A DNA stretch of 64,000 bases from Spirodela intermedia (GCA_902729315.2 LR746269.1:8530231-8594230); one strand, 5' to 3'; positions 23,941 to 36,241 are shown, counted from the stretch's first letter. Program-made: numbers and translations. The notes: generated from the letters alone by a model not told the origin.

Positions 23941-25321
23941 TTTGTGTCTACAGAAAAGATATTTGGGCAGGAGAGCTGAGTACCTGCACAACATTCTCCT
24001 CCCCCACTTCCTCTACAATCTTGTCCAACAAGTTGAAGATGCTTGGAGCATCCTCTATGATCTCCGATGCAGCAACCGAAGAAATAAAGGATGTGCCCCG
24101 AGGACAGGAAACAAGAAAATTTATGAACGTTCTATTCTGCATGTCTTGGCAGCGATCCGCCATGATGGTACAGCCGGTGACCATCCAAGAGGTTTTGATT
24201 TCCAACTGATGCTGCCTGATGCCCACAACTTCCTCCTGAAGAAGTCGGCCAGACAGTAATCGGCTGGATGGGCTTTTCCATCCCTGGCCATACTGGCTGA
24301 CCAAATCCAACATCCGATGAAAATATGGGGAGTTGGCAGCATTCAAAGGCACGGCTGCGTGATAGAAAAACTTGGAGATTGCAGAAATTGCTTCTCTGTG
24401 GATCTTCTTCTCATTTTCGGCCTTTATTGCTTGCTTGTGGGGAAGTGCTGTGCTCTTCTGTGTCTTTAGAAGAGAAGGTTCTGTCTTCATCTGCTTCACC
24501 TGTGGGTCTGAGCCGCTGGTGCCACTGCCATTTGACCTACCCCTGGATCTCTTTCTACGTCCTTTGTGAGGGACCAAAAGCTGATCACCAAATAGATGAC
24601 TTATTTTATTCCCACCATTTGCAAGATCGCCATCTCCTGTCTCATCATTGTCAGAGTTATCATAAAAGGATACCATATCAGATTCAGACTGCCGTCTTCT
24701 TCCAGTCCGATGCCACTTCATATTTTCTTTCATCCTAAGGTACACTTCATCAGGAGCCATTTTGCAGGACGCAACCTCACCTGGGATCCGGGCCAGATGC
24801 TGCTTAAATCTGTTGATACCACCACTGACAATTTTCTCACAGTAGTTGCACTTCACCTTCTTCTTCCTCGTGTCCTGAGCAATGCCGTGCTCCCAACCAG
24901 GATCGACATACCCTAGCGATCGAAGAGGGGCTGAGTTGACAACCAAACTTTTATCGACATTTCCTTGCTTTTCTGCCTGCTTGTAGTCTCCAGACTCATC
25001 AGCCTCTTCATTATCGTCATTAGAGTGCAAATCAAAAGATGCTTGGTCATCATCTTCATAACGACAGTGCTTCTTGATGGCTTGAGAGCCTGCCAAATTC
25101 TCTTTCATCTTTACACACACCTCCTGGGGAGCTTTTCTACAGAATGTGACTTCCCCGGAGATTCTAGCCAAGTGTTGTTTCAATCTGTATATTCCTCCAC
25201 TAACTATCTTTCCGCAATAGTTGCATTTTACCTTCTTCTTCTTCTCATCTTGTGAAACACCATGTTCCCATCCAGGGTCAGTAAATCCTGATGATCGAGG
25301 TGGCGCCATTTCTTCACTCAT
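21623..25321 (-). CDS. Domesticated hAT-transposase-like protein with two BED zinc fingers
   Basis: Six exons (minus): 25321-23984, 23849-23163, 23064-22981, 22895-22820, 22447-22101, 21847-21623; GT-AG and phase-consistent, 918 aa. Two BED-type fingers stand in tandem: C33-C36-H50-C61 and C158-C161-H175-C186, each before a GWEHG-type box. A basic stretch (RRKRSRGR, about 255-262) may be a nuclear signal. From about residue 300 it follows the plant BED/DUF659/hAT family typified by Arabidopsis At4g15020/At3g22220: INFLVSCPRGT, FWMPCAAYSVDRVLEDF, AAAYFLNP, then a dimerisation region with WWQQHGIN, LELQRIAIRILSQTCSSS and DLLFVHYNLRLRERQL. The CEHNWS box seen in many relatives is absent. There are no terminal inverted repeats, and the exon structure is intact, so it is a host gene, probably nuclear DNA-binding. 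Alternative start at Met5. Confidence 0.9.
21937..21985. repeat. Perfect 22-bp inverted repeat in the last intron
   Basis: 21937-21958 (ACGTGGTATGCTCTTTCGGATG is 22 bases; core GGTATGCTCTTTCGG) is the exact reverse complement of 21964-21985, with a 5-base loop at 21959-21963. It lies in the 253-bp last intron of the BED/hAT gene. Both ends carry ACGTGG/CCACGT (G-box-like) words. Confidence 0.85.
23890..23938. repeat. (TG)n(TA)n microsatellite in intron 1 of the BED/hAT gene
   Basis: GTGTGT... runs straight into TATATA... over about 49 bases inside the 134-bp intron 23850-23983. Frames read from it are artefacts. Confidence 0.9.
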
Positions 25322-27320
25322 TCACGCATGAGATAGCAGATTTAGAGTCTCTGATACAGCATCTGCAGATTCAAGGAGAAAAATTAATGGAGAAAACTGA
25401 AAACGGTAATTATCCCATGCTTAAGAAAATCTACGGGTGATCTACACAACATACCCAAAAAAATAAATAGAGCACATGTTTCCCAAATGTATGCCCCCTT
25501 TTTATCGTAGACAACTGCTTGACATTCCTGCTAATCACTTTTTAGCAGAGATATAGCATGTTTTCAAGTAAAGATAAGTGAAAGCAGAAATTTCAAATGA
25601 TTCATAAAAGTGACAATGGATGAATAACCGTAACCAAATTTTCATGGAGTCACAGGAATAAATTAGGCAGAATTTGAAAGAAAATCAATACGTTCACAAA
25701 GCAATACAAATAAGAAACCGAAAATAAGATGTCAGAATCGCTGTGTCACATTCTAGTGTGCAGGGATACATGAGCTCTAATGAAAATGCTTGAATTACTA
25801 GGTATTTATACATCGAGCATCAATACATTCGACTGATCTAGGATAGCTGAGGATTTCAAGAAATTAGAATAAGAGTCAATTCGGTGAAAGCGAAGCACAA
25901 TCATGAATTCCAAATTGAAATTTTGTTGTTCATGGATCCCCTCCAACTAGAAATCTTCTTTTCTCTTCTTCTATAAAGATAACGTCAAGTCCTTAAAAAC
26001 CAATAGCTTCGGCGGAAATATTGTTTTTGGAGTATGATATTTCAACCATTTAATCACTTATTACGAACCGCAGAACTTCTCTGCAAAATAGCATTGTTGA
26101 TACTGATTCGTGGAACAGAATAGTGGTGTAGCAGGTTAGATCTATACGCAGCACTATCTCAAGGCCTAGGTTTACTTCATGGAAATGGAAAAGGTACTAT
26201 TCCATCAAAGAATCCTGTCAAGAATGACACAAAGAGCAGAATATTGGCGCAATGTGAAATGATCTCCCCATAAGATCTATATACAGCACTTTGACTAATC
26301 TTGTAGGACTGAGTTATGTCGAGGGAATGGTGGTATTTCGAGGCAATATCCCAAAGTTCGAACAACCAGCTGAATAATGAACAATAATTCGAGTTGAAAC
26401 GTGAGTGCCCACAACACAACTTGGGGTTCTGATCGCGATACAACGGACCCAAAGTCCAGAGAGACTGAACTTCCAGAGGCTTACCATATCGAGTATGGAT
26501 CCTGGTTGAAGCTTATCATTCACTGGGAAACAGCCTCGGGCAGCTCCGACGCCTTCCCTTTCCTCCTGGACGCCTCTGAGACCTGCACCGAGCCAATGAC
26601 CCCATCAGACCTCCACTAGTTCGCACGAACCGATCAAGAAAGCTTCCCAAAACCAGCTCCGCGCGGACTCGAAGGCAGGAGACTCTCGAGAAACTTTACC
26701 CTGACCCTCACGTAAAACTCCCCGAGGATGTCCATTCTACGACCCAACGAATAACCACACCGGCAGCGGCAGCAGCGACGACGACAACAGAACAACAACA
26801 ACATAAACAACATATCGACGCCCTCCGATCAGAATTCGCAGCAAGGTAGGAATTCCGATATCTACACTTCAAACATCATCCCTGCAGGAGCATCCATCCC
26901 CACACCATCGCTCCCACCGCACCCGGCCGGGCTCCCACAATCGCCCGCCCAAACAAAACCCTTAAATCGCCGGAACGGGCGGTCCGAGTCCCATCGGACG
27001 AAGTCCACCCGGAGAAACACGGAGATCGCGACGGGGCTGGCCCCTGCCCCACCGAGGTGAGTCAGCGATCCAGCTCCGATCTGGGCCGCTCCGGCGGCGG
27101 CGGACGCCCCACGGCGAGGCCCTGCGGAGGAGCAGCCCCCCACCGGGGAAGGATCGCCACGCACCTGGGGACAGTGGAGGAGACAATTGAGCAGAAAACC
27201 CTAGCGGCACCGCCGGCCGCATCGCCCTGCATCGCCGCTGAGCTCACTCCGAGTCGCCCCTTCTCCGTAGAAACGGCCCCCACACGAATCTCATCCTAAC
27301 CTTCCCACTCGCCTCACACG
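25322..27320 (-). promoter_or_regulatory. 5' UTR, long leader intron and GC-rich leader exon of the BED/hAT gene
   Basis: Just upstream of the start codon the minus strand has TCTGCAG|ATGCTG (acceptor at about 25365). Further up, GTCCCCAG|GTGCGTGG near 27174 is a good donor. This suggests a leader exon of about 27174-27300 and a 1.8-kb leader intron. The leader exon and the first intron part (26860-27300) are strongly GC-rich, unlike the AT-rich rest. Small upstream ATGs occur. Promoter sequence would lie beyond about 27300. Inferred from splice signals only. Confidence 0.45.
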
Positions 27321-27999
27321 CACGGAACATGTTGTTCTTAAACTCACCGCAGTGACCGGATCCCCGGCTCGGCGTGTGAGTCGCCAAACTAAAAACTCGT
27401 CGATCGAATGGGTCGTCCTGGGAACCGGGAACGAGACGACACGTGTAGGATTTATTTCTCTCATCAAAACCCCCTGAAATTGGTCATTTAATCCCTACAA
27501 ATCAGTATTTCAACGTCAATAGGCCTTGGAGCCCTTAGGAAGAAGCCAAGTGCTACTTATCGGATCGTGCTTCCGGTTGACACGTGGAGAGTAATTGTCT
27601 CCATTAGACAAGAGTTGACTGGGCATGTTGACCATCAACCAAGTGAAGAAGCACACATAGCACTAGTCGACAAGAGTGCACATAATACAAGTGGGCCCTA
27701 GAACAAGGAGGCAGGTGGGGCCGACCTTTTGAAGACAAAGTGTCTAGTATCACTTGGTTCCTCTCTCTGGGTCTTTCACCGGCCAAGACAACGAGCAAGG
27801 GATGTTCGAGCTCTTCTCTCCTGATGTAACTTCTTGATATGAAGTTAGTAGCACTTTCCTCATTTATTTCTGTGCTAGTGCAAAGCATCCACAGAGATGT
27901 GGACTAGTTAATGGTGAGGAGATGACCAAGGCTGCACATAGTTAAGCATTTCAAAGATATATGAGTAAGACAATTGGTGTCGAAGGCAGTTCACATATA
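27321..27999. other. Promoter-side intergenic DNA
   Basis: I see no gene. A GC-rich part up to about 27450 probably holds the core promoter of the minus-strand BED/hAT gene (for example GACACGTGTAGG at 27437-27448 and GACACGTGGAGA at 27579-27590, both containing the G-box CACGTG). AT-rich retrotransposon debris starts after it. Confidence 0.4.
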
Positions 28000-29222
28000 T
28001 CTAAGTAAGAGGTAGTGATGGTCAGTGAGAGTGAAATGCAAGTAAGGGGCTCATTAGGTTTTGAAGTCCAAGGCATTCGTAGGTGTGTTTAATGCCTATG
28101 AAATTAAAATTTTCCTGTGAGACATGAACCATTACTTATTAATAGTTCACACCTCAAAGGAAGACAGAGGCATGCAAGCAAGCATGTACTTATTGAGTGA
28201 TGATGTCAAACTAGCCATTTGTTCAATAGTAATAAAGTTGAGAAGAAGACTTGTAATGTACTTTTGAGAACTAAAACACAAGATCAATAGAAGAGTTTTT
28301 GAAGTAATTTACTACAATCTTCCTCAACATCAAAAACATGTTCAATGAGAATAAAAATTTTAATTTTATGATAGAGTTGTAGCTATGAGTGGATGTAGAG
28401 CTGCGATGTTGAGGAGCCAATAATGAGTAAGGGGAGTATAGCGATGACCAATACCTTTGTCAACTATAAGTCTTCTACACACCAATGTCTAACACTAGCA
28501 CCAAACACTAGGATGGATAAAAGTTTGCTGACCAAAGTGGCAATGACCATGACAATCACAAGAACCAGCTTGATGGTAATTGCAAATAGAGGCCCAACAA
28601 GGGATAGAAAGTATCTAAGATTTTTCATGATACAATAAAATCAAGCAACTAATAGGTGCCTCATTTGTAGGGGTTCTCAACTACATAAGGATTATCTAAA
28701 GCTGATTATTAAGTACATCATAATATTTTTTAGATATCAATGATACCAAGTTAATCTACGATGATCCATAATAAAGCTTCTCACAATTTCATCTAAAAGA
28801 GAGAGGTGTCATAGGTGGGCCTGACATTGTCATGAGGAGATGCACAGATAAAAGTCATTAACTTAGTGAGATGTCACACATAGTGACTCTCTAAAAATTT
28901 AAATAAGGGTAGAAGTTGTGGATTTTATGGTACTATTGATGGATGATTTTGACATTAATTTCCTCATGTGATCACAACTAGAGACCTTCTCTAATTTACA
29001 TAGTCTTTCTTACAAAAGGACCAAGCTTATGAGTTAGCCCTAGAGCACAAAAGATGCAATAGGGCCTACAAATATTGTTAGCATGAGAGCTCCAAAATGA
29101 CTTACAAAAGGGAGAGGAAACCTTCCTCACGACCCTATGAGGATGAGATGATTAGCCTTAGCCAAGTTCTAAGGTAACAAGAGAGAATGAGAACACAACA
29201 TGTAATGATGTAGAGAACATAA
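28000..29222 (+). pseudogene. Gag-protease half of an interrupted Ty3/gypsy element
   Basis: In broken plus-strand frames, gag residues appear at about 28090-28330 (MNHYLLIV, then GMQASMYLLSDDVKLA, as in gypsy gag ASMYL..DAKLWW). A zinc-knuckle relic follows at about 28652-28700 (CLICRGSQLHKDY, last Cys lost), then protease-linked sequence at about 28780-29150 (SHNFI after the lost DSGA box, FLTKGPSL, LQKGEETFLTTL). The element then stops at 29222 where another element is inserted. Its RT-RNase H half resumes after 36994. Confidence 0.7.
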
Positions 29223-29536
29223 TGTTTTACCTCCATTACTTATGTACAATTGAAGAAGAATACCCAAAAAACCCTTAGTAAACAAGTCTTTTGGGAGGGA
29301 AAGAGTCTAGGTTTTGGTTGGAGGGGAATGGGAGGATATTGGGGTTCTCAAATTGTAAGGGAGACACTTTTCTGGGGAGTAGTGTCGAGTGGATGGGTGG
29401 GAGTCCTCTTGAAACAAACTCTTGAGGTGGAGGTGATCCGTCTCTATGTCCCTTTTCATTCTTATGTTTATTTCTATTTCCTATGATTGCTCTGTTTAAT
29501 CTTTTCTTTCATTTGGTTTCACTTGGAATCACATCA
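29223..29536 (+). repeat. 5' LTR of the gypsy element
   Basis: TGTTTTACC...CACATCA, paired with 36681-36994. The tRNA-iMet-type primer site TAGTATTAGAGC (29539-29550; canonical TGGTATCAGAGC) starts 2 bp inside. A 78-codon frame within it (29250-29486) is LTR sequence and not a gene. Confidence 0.88.
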
Positions 29537-29989
29537 GCTAGTATTAGAGCTCAACCTAGGTACAAATGCCACCAAAGATCACTAACCTTTGAGTTGAAGC
29601 CCTTAAAGGTAAAGTTACTATCATCAAGGAAGCCCAAAGGAAGACAACATATGACCTAGTTCTGAAGCTAGATTAGGTGCTTCAACACACAGAAGACCAT
29701 ATATCAGCCTTGAGCAATAAGTTGGATGCTAGCATTTCCACATTGAAGCAAGCCCCCTCTTCCTCCAGGTCATTCATGGACCCCATTTGGGGCCCTCCCC
29801 CTTGACAATTGGATGCCATTACTCATTGACAAGGACCAATTCAGGGCCCTCTCCCCCTTTTAAAGCCAGTCAAGGAGCAATGAATGAGCAATTACACATT
29901 GACAAATATGACTAGATTTTGGTGCTCAATGGTGCAAACCTTGAGGGATGAGTTTGTTAAGTATAATGTTATTTCAAACTTAACAAGAT

Positions 29990-30450
29990 GCTTGATACGG
30001 AGAAACTCAAGGCTATCATCATGAGTCTAGATGGCAAAGCTTAGAAGGGCTTATATGGAATGAGGATAGGTTTCCCTTCAAAGACTAGCAAGACTTCAAA
30101 ACACAACTGTGGAAAAGATTACAATTAGATGGGGCTCCCTCCAGCAACATGTATTAGAGATTTCTAAATCTAGAACACAATATTCTGCGGTAAACGGTCA
30201 TAGGGATTTGAGAGCCTCTCTACCTACTTGCCTGACACTCCACATGACATGATGAAGCATACTTTTATTAAAGGATTGAAGCTGAAAATTAGAGCAAAGC
30301 TCAATACGTTCAAACCAGAGGGCCTTTGTAAGATTATTGACATTTTCCAATAGTCTAAGAGTGTCTATGGATGTTGTGGGAAGCTTGGGCAATTGATTCC
30401 CTAAGAGCATCTAAGTAGGTAGGGGCCAAAACCTTGAGAGATCAAGTTGA
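29990..30450 (+). pseudogene. Gag remnant of the gypsy element
   Basis: Plus-strand fragments read KAIIMSLDGKA, then TFIKGLKLKIRAKLNTFKPE at about 30263-30325, similar to gypsy gag (FI.GL...IR.EL....P). Stops interrupt every frame. Confidence 0.55.
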
Positions 30451-31139
30451 CCTATGAGATGTCAAATAGGGCAAATAAAACTTTGACATTGCTTGACTAC
30501 ACCAATAAAAGCTTGTGAACAGTACCCCTACCGTGGGGACCAAAAACCTTGGATCACACACCAAGGAACTAAATTAGTAGTGGGTGGAAAAAGCACCTGA
30601 TAGAAGTTAAATTATGAGCCCCATGAGAGAAAGGACTATGTTTATTCTGAAGGCAAGTACAAACCAAGCTATAGGTGTTCCAAATAGCTAAAATTATGAT
30701 AGTTCATGAGAAAGAATATATCCAATAGGGCAATGTTGAGGAAGGTTGGGCCCCTTTACTATGTGAGGCCCAAACATAGTGAAACACATATAGTAGAGGT
30801 GTCGTTAAATTTAGTTGTCGGACTCATCTGTATTGACACACTAAAACCTCAAAGGTATAGTACAAATCCTCAAGAGTGACTCAAGCTTGGGTAAGGTAGT
30901 AATTTCCTTATGGGTTATAGAATGAGTGATATAGAGAGGGAACACATTACTCGTTGAGTTATACTCCCTAGTGAATCTAAAGATAATGGAGCAACCCATC
31001 ATGTGACCAACACACTTTAGATCAAAATTTAGTAGAATTGTTCCTACATCTTTGAGACTCCTTGAGGACTACCCTTTGGAAGGGATGTGGACCACGTCAT
31101 TAGTCTCATCTTAGGTTCATCTCATGTCAACCTTCATCC

Positions 31140-32960
31140 TTAAAGATATTCTCATTTTCACACAGACGAAATCGAGAAATTGGTTCACAAATTATGTGAG
31201 GTGGGAATAGTTCAACACTCAAATAATTCTTACTCCAATCCAACACTCACAAAGAAAAAAGACAGAAGTTGGTAATTTTGTATTAATCATAGGGTGTTGA
31301 ACAAGATGACAATTTCAAATAAATTCTTTATACTAATCGTTGATGAACACTTAGATGAGTTCCATGGTATGATGATATTCACCAAGTTAGATCTCAAATC
31401 AGGATACAATCAGATAAAAATGAGGAAGGAAGATATTGCTAAGACAAGACTCATGAGAGGCATTACAAGTAAGTTGGACGGCCCCTAAGAACCTATAGGA
31501 ACTTAGAGGCTTTCTTGGGCTTATTAATTGTTATCGTCAATTTGTGGTGGGTTATGCCACCATTGTAGGGCTTTTAATTCAATTTTTGAAAAAATACTAT
31601 TACGAATAAAGCCTAGAAGTCCATAATGCTTTCATCAACCTCAAGGTAGCCATGTTCTCTACCCTAGTACTTATTTTACCTAACTTCACTCAACCCTTTA
31701 TTTTGAAAATAAATGCTTTAGGCTTTGGACTGGAGGTAGTGTTGATGTAACGTGAGAGGATCATGGCACATTTCACTCATACCTTATTGATGAGGCACCA
31801 TACAAAGTACACATATGAATGTGAACTAATTACGATTATGAAGGGTGTCCAAAAATGGCACTATTACCTCCTTCACTACTAGTTCATCATCTGCATAGAT
31901 CAATATAATCTCAAATATCTCTTGGAGCAATGCCTAATACATCCTCATCATCATAATTGACTTATTAAGATGATGGGTTATAGTTTTGTAATCAAATACA
32001 AGGAAGGGCAATTGAATAGGGCTGTAGACACTCTCATAAGCACTTAATTTTCTAACATTATAAACCACCATAGTCTCACAATCACCTTTGCTAGATATTG
32101 CACAAATATGTACTAAAGTGGCCTCAGATCCTAAACTTAGCAATATTATTCAACCTCTCATAGAAGGTTCAAACATTTACTCCAATTTCTCCATATGTCA
32201 TGGGTTCCTATTTTATAAGAATCGATGAGTGCTTTTAGTCAACTTGACTTTGACTCCTGCCCTCTTAAGAGAATTTCATGATAGCCCAATTGGAGAACAT
32301 GTAAGTTATCATAAAACCTAAAAAATGATAATTATGCATGTGTATTGGACATGAATAAAAAGGGTCATCAAATAGTATGTGTTAAGTGCAGGGTTTGCCA
32401 ACACAAAGCTCTTTCACTAGCTTCAATAGATTATTGTAGCCTCTTCTAATCCCTAATGAGGTGTTGGAAGACCTCTCAATGGATTTCATTGAGGGGCTGT
32501 CTAAGACTAAAAGTTACAATAGGAGTATGGTTGTAATGGACTGTTTAAATATAGTTACTTCATTTCCCTTCAACATCTATTCCCGACAACATTGGAACCT
32601 GTTGGCATCTTTGCTTATGAAGTGGTTTGCTTGTATGGTCCGCCAAAATCAATTGTGGCGGACTGTGATCAAGTCTTCACAAGTACCTTTTGAAAAGAGT
32701 TGAGCAAGTTGTAAGGGACTTTGTTCAAGATGATCACCTCTTACCATCCCCAATTAGATAGCCAAACTAAAATACTGAATATGTATTTATAAATTTACTT
32801 ATGTTGTTTTACCTCAGATAAACTTAGGTCATAGAATAGTTGGCTTCTTTGGGCACAATACCTTTACAATACTTCATATTACTCAGTCACAAAAGCAAAC
32901 TCTTTCAGGATAGTTTATGATAGAGACCCACATATGATATTAAGGTATGGATCTTGATAA
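31140..32960 (+). pseudogene. RT, RNase H and integrase start of the gypsy element, with RT palm deleted
   Basis: RT start at about 31150-31460: EIEKLVHKLCEVGIVQHSNN, then KKKDRSW, INHRVLNKMTI, FTKLDLKSGYNQIKM. The frame then jumps at about 31470-31490 from KTRLM directly to LRGFLGLINCYRQFV, so the palm with the YVDD-type box is missing. RNase H is traceable at 31700-32040 (FILKINALGFGLEVVLM, YTYECELITIMKGVQKWHYYLL). Integrase is traceable from about 32260 (DLSMDFIEGLSKTKSYNRSM at 32470-32530, then YGPPKSIVADCDQVF) up to FRIVYDRDPHMILRYG, where the solo LTR cuts in. Confidence 0.8.
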
Positions 32961-34893
32961 GTCTTCATTATCATGAGTTAATAATTAATTAATAATATAT
33001 TTTAAACTTTAGCTCACGATAAATAGATTTATATTTGTATAAGTGAAGCTAGAGGTAACAATCAATCATTGATCTCAAAAAAATAGAAGAAATAGAGTAT
33101 TAGTTAGGAATTATAAAAAGAAAACAAAGGGCTTACTTCTCATCCATTAAATTATAAAAAGTAATTTTTAATTGATTCATGTGAATTTTTAATTATGTGA
33201 TTTTATATATTTTTTAATAATTCTATTATTGAGATAAAATAAAGAGAAATAAAATAAAAATATAGAAAAATAGGGTAACCTGCCTACCAACTAAACCCGC
33301 AAGGGGGTTCAAAACACAATTGGGCAAACTCATGAGTAGAGTGTTTGGATCTTTTGTGTGGCTAACCTAGTGTAGAGCAAAGAGTGGTTGTACACACACA
33401 AGAGAGAGACTTATTGAGGATATAATGCTATATCTATCTCAAAACTCAAAAAATAATTGATGTGGGACTAAATCAGTGTTACAACTTCTTAGAAGGTTTT
33501 TAATAATTTTAATACCTAAAATATCTTTTATTTATGAGAAATAGATATTCTTATGATGTCACTTTATAATGGTCTTCACATATTTATTTCAATCTCTCTC
33601 ATGCAAGTAGGCGATCGATAAAGGTTTAAATACTACTAAAGTTAAAACTTATATTTTTATCTAATTAAATTATAATTTTTCTATAGATTGTTGGTGAATG
33701 ATTAAGTCATTAGAATCATTTAATTATTAACAAAAATCTCATAGAATATCGATTACTAAAATTATCTAATGACTTTGGATAAAAAGATCACAAATCTATT
33801 GAATAAATTATCTTTGATTGATCGGTGAATAAGTCAATATCAAGAAGAGGACGATCCATTGACAAATGAGTCGTCTCCTCTTGAAAGTGTACCAAATGTG
33901 ATGAAGAGCATCTTTTTATTACATAGACCTAAGGATGAAGTTTTTTAAGATACGTCTCACTTTCATCTAACTTATCTCTATTAGATGATAGTCATTAGAG
34001 ATTTACAAAGTTGTCTTTTTTTCACTCTAATAAATGACAATTGTCAAAAATGATTTATCGACCTACTTCATTAATTTCCAAACTTCACAAAAATATCTAA
34101 AGCTTACCCACATTGTCTATGTCTAAAGAGAGTCTTTGAGGTCATAGACATTATATGACAATCCACCCGAACACTCAAGATTCTAACATATTGTCATCGT
34201 GATGTCGAAACTCTATTTTATAGTTTTTAATTAATTTAACTTTTACCATCATTTTCTATACTTCAAAAGGAAATCTAGATAGTGCCTAAGTTGTCCATGT
34301 CTAAGAAGAATTTTTGAAGTTATGGACATCGTTTGATAATCCTCCTAAATATAGAGTTCTCACTATCACTGTCGTAATATCAAAATTTTACTTTTCCTAC
34401 ATTCAACTTATTTTGTATTTAATTTAGTGATAGCTTGTGTGATTTCAAGTTTCAAAAATATTCATAATTCAAATATGATTTGTCTGACTTTTATGAATCT
34501 TAATTTGATCAATTAAATCATCAATAATTACTAACATAAGAATTAGTAGGTAGAATACTTTTTTCACCCAATTCGGATTCCTTGGGCCATTAACATCATC
34601 TTGATGTCCTCCCTTTTATTTTCCTTTTTCATGAATTTTAAATATACTTTATCTTCATTAGTCTAAAAATCATAACAAATCATATTCTTTGTAAAAAATT
34701 CTAAAATATTATCATATATTATCTTACATTCATGTGATCAACTTACAAATTGGCCACTATTTTTAGAATCTCTAATCAAATTATAATTTATTTATTTATT
34801 CTAAAATATTTCTAAATTTTTAAAATTGATATTTTTAAGTTTTATTAATTTTTAAATTTACATGATTTATTATATGACGACTAAGTCATGTAA
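32955..34893 (+). mobile_element. Solo LTR of the gag-only family, nested in a gypsy integrase
   Basis: It starts TGATAAGTCTTCATTATCAT, the sense start of the LTR family at 5717-7357 read on minus. It keeps the same order of landmarks over about 1.94 kb: GTGGTTGTACACACAC, GATGTGGGACTAAAT, TTGATTGATCGGTGAATAA, AAGAGGACGA, AGATGAAGAGCAT-like, and an end CTAAGTCATGTAA. It is flanked by GATCT (32950-32954) and GATCC (34894-34898), a 5-bp duplication with one C/T change, and the host integrase frame continues across it. It is much more AT-rich than its relatives, with CG-rich words turned to TG/CA. No internal region or second LTR is present. Confidence 0.85.
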
Positions 34894-35026
34894 GATCCTC
34901 CCTTCTTTGATGGCTAAAGTGGATTTATAGCTCCAAGAGAGAGACTAGATGATTGCCCTTCTCAAACAACACCACTAGGCACAAGCCCAAATGAAGTGCA
35001 AGGTAGATCTCTATTGGTGCATCATC
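34894..35026 (+). pseudogene. Gypsy integrase fragment between the two nested insertions
   Basis: After the solo LTR the host frame resumes with residues resembling the integrase post-core helix (LQERD-like, then LLKQHH, QAQMKCKVDLYW, compare gypsy LK..L..AQ.RMK...D). It is cut again at about 35026 by the next insertion. Confidence 0.6.
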
Positions 35027-36241
35027 TTTTGATGATGATTAAGATAATTTTTTAAAGAATAAGGGTTTTAATCAACAAAAAAAGTAACTAAATTAAGTCA
35101 AAATGCTAAATTAAGTGAAAATTCTAAATTAAGTTTTTAATTGCATCACATGAACTTAATTTAAATATACATTTTATCTCTTCTAACCTACACTTGAATA
35201 TAAATTTTTAACGTTACACACATTAGACATATCATTTATTGGTGAAAAGGTGCATTTATAATGTCAAGAAAATTTCTTAATTTAATTACAAACTAATTGC
35301 AGAAGAAAGCCCATTAATAAGTTTCAATCATTAGAGAAAGGCACCCACTAACTAGCTTTATTAATGGGCCAAGTAAGAAGCTTGGAAAAAAAGCCCAGTA
35401 AAAGGCCGCTTATGAAGACTTAAAAAGGGGGCCAGCAGCGGGAGCTAAGGCATGGAGAGCCTCATCTCCTAGGTGATGCAACAGAGCAGTGGCAGCTAGT
35501 GATGAGATGGTGTTGACAACGGCAACCTGCAGCATGACAAAGTTTGCAGAATCTAGTGACATCAACGAGCTCTCCTCCTAAGTGACATGTCCAAAGAGAT
35601 TGGTGACAATGATGTGCATGACAAGGTAGATACCAGTGGCAGCAAGGTGGGTTCTCATCCCAAGAAATCTTCTCTCCCTCCACATGACTTGTGGAGATTG
35701 CTGAGTAGTGAATATAAAACTTTAGATTTGTTAATATTACTTTAATCTTGTTTTGTGATCTACCTTTGTATTATGCTTTATTAGTGATGTGGGTGTAGTC
35801 ACACAATAGAATTGGTTGTTGGTTTCATTTTTTATTTTCTTTGATTTTGAGAATGGTGTTTGCATTTAAAACCCCTACATCATTTTTTCTACCTTTGTGT
35901 GATAGATAAGAGATTCGATGCTAATTTTATTCACAGCTTAATTTACTCCAAAGTTGAATGTTTTCTTATTCTTACTATTTTGGTTGAACATAGTTGTTTA
36001 AGTCTTTCTCTCTCCCCTTCTCTCTCACTTTTCTTTCATTTTCCTTCACAGTTGTTATCAGTAGATTAACTATTAAAGAGCATAAATTTGACATTTAAAT
36101 TGATAGCAATCCTTGAGGATCAACTTGAACCCACTAGAATATATAATTTTCATTTCTATCTTTAGTTCAGTTAAAAAGATTAAAATTGACATCTTCTAGT
36201 TCAATGACTAGGAGTCGAATCAATCTCCAGCAACATTAAGT
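35027..36241. mobile_element. Unclassified 1.2-kb insertion in the integrase
   Basis: This block separates integrase residues that are adjacent in relatives: before it KVDLYWCII, after it VILQEGYMVYSCLCPYLMKS. The edges carry CATCATC (35020-35026) and CATCCTC (36242-36248), a likely target duplication with one change. It begins near TGATGATGATTAAG and contains an ACTTAAAAAGGGG promoter-like box at about 35418-35430, a GC-richer part (35420-35690) and TTGATAGCAATCCTTGAGG at about 36099-36117. A solo LTR of another family is the likeliest identity. The open frame at 35462-35683 is not supported. Confidence 0.5.

Noticed and set aside
23889-24259. Plus-strand frames starting in the TG/TA repeat
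   Set aside because: They begin inside a microsatellite and run antisense to exon 1 of the BED/hAT gene.
26177-26619. Small frames in the BED/hAT leader intron
   Set aside because: No domain, no conserved splice context; intronic.
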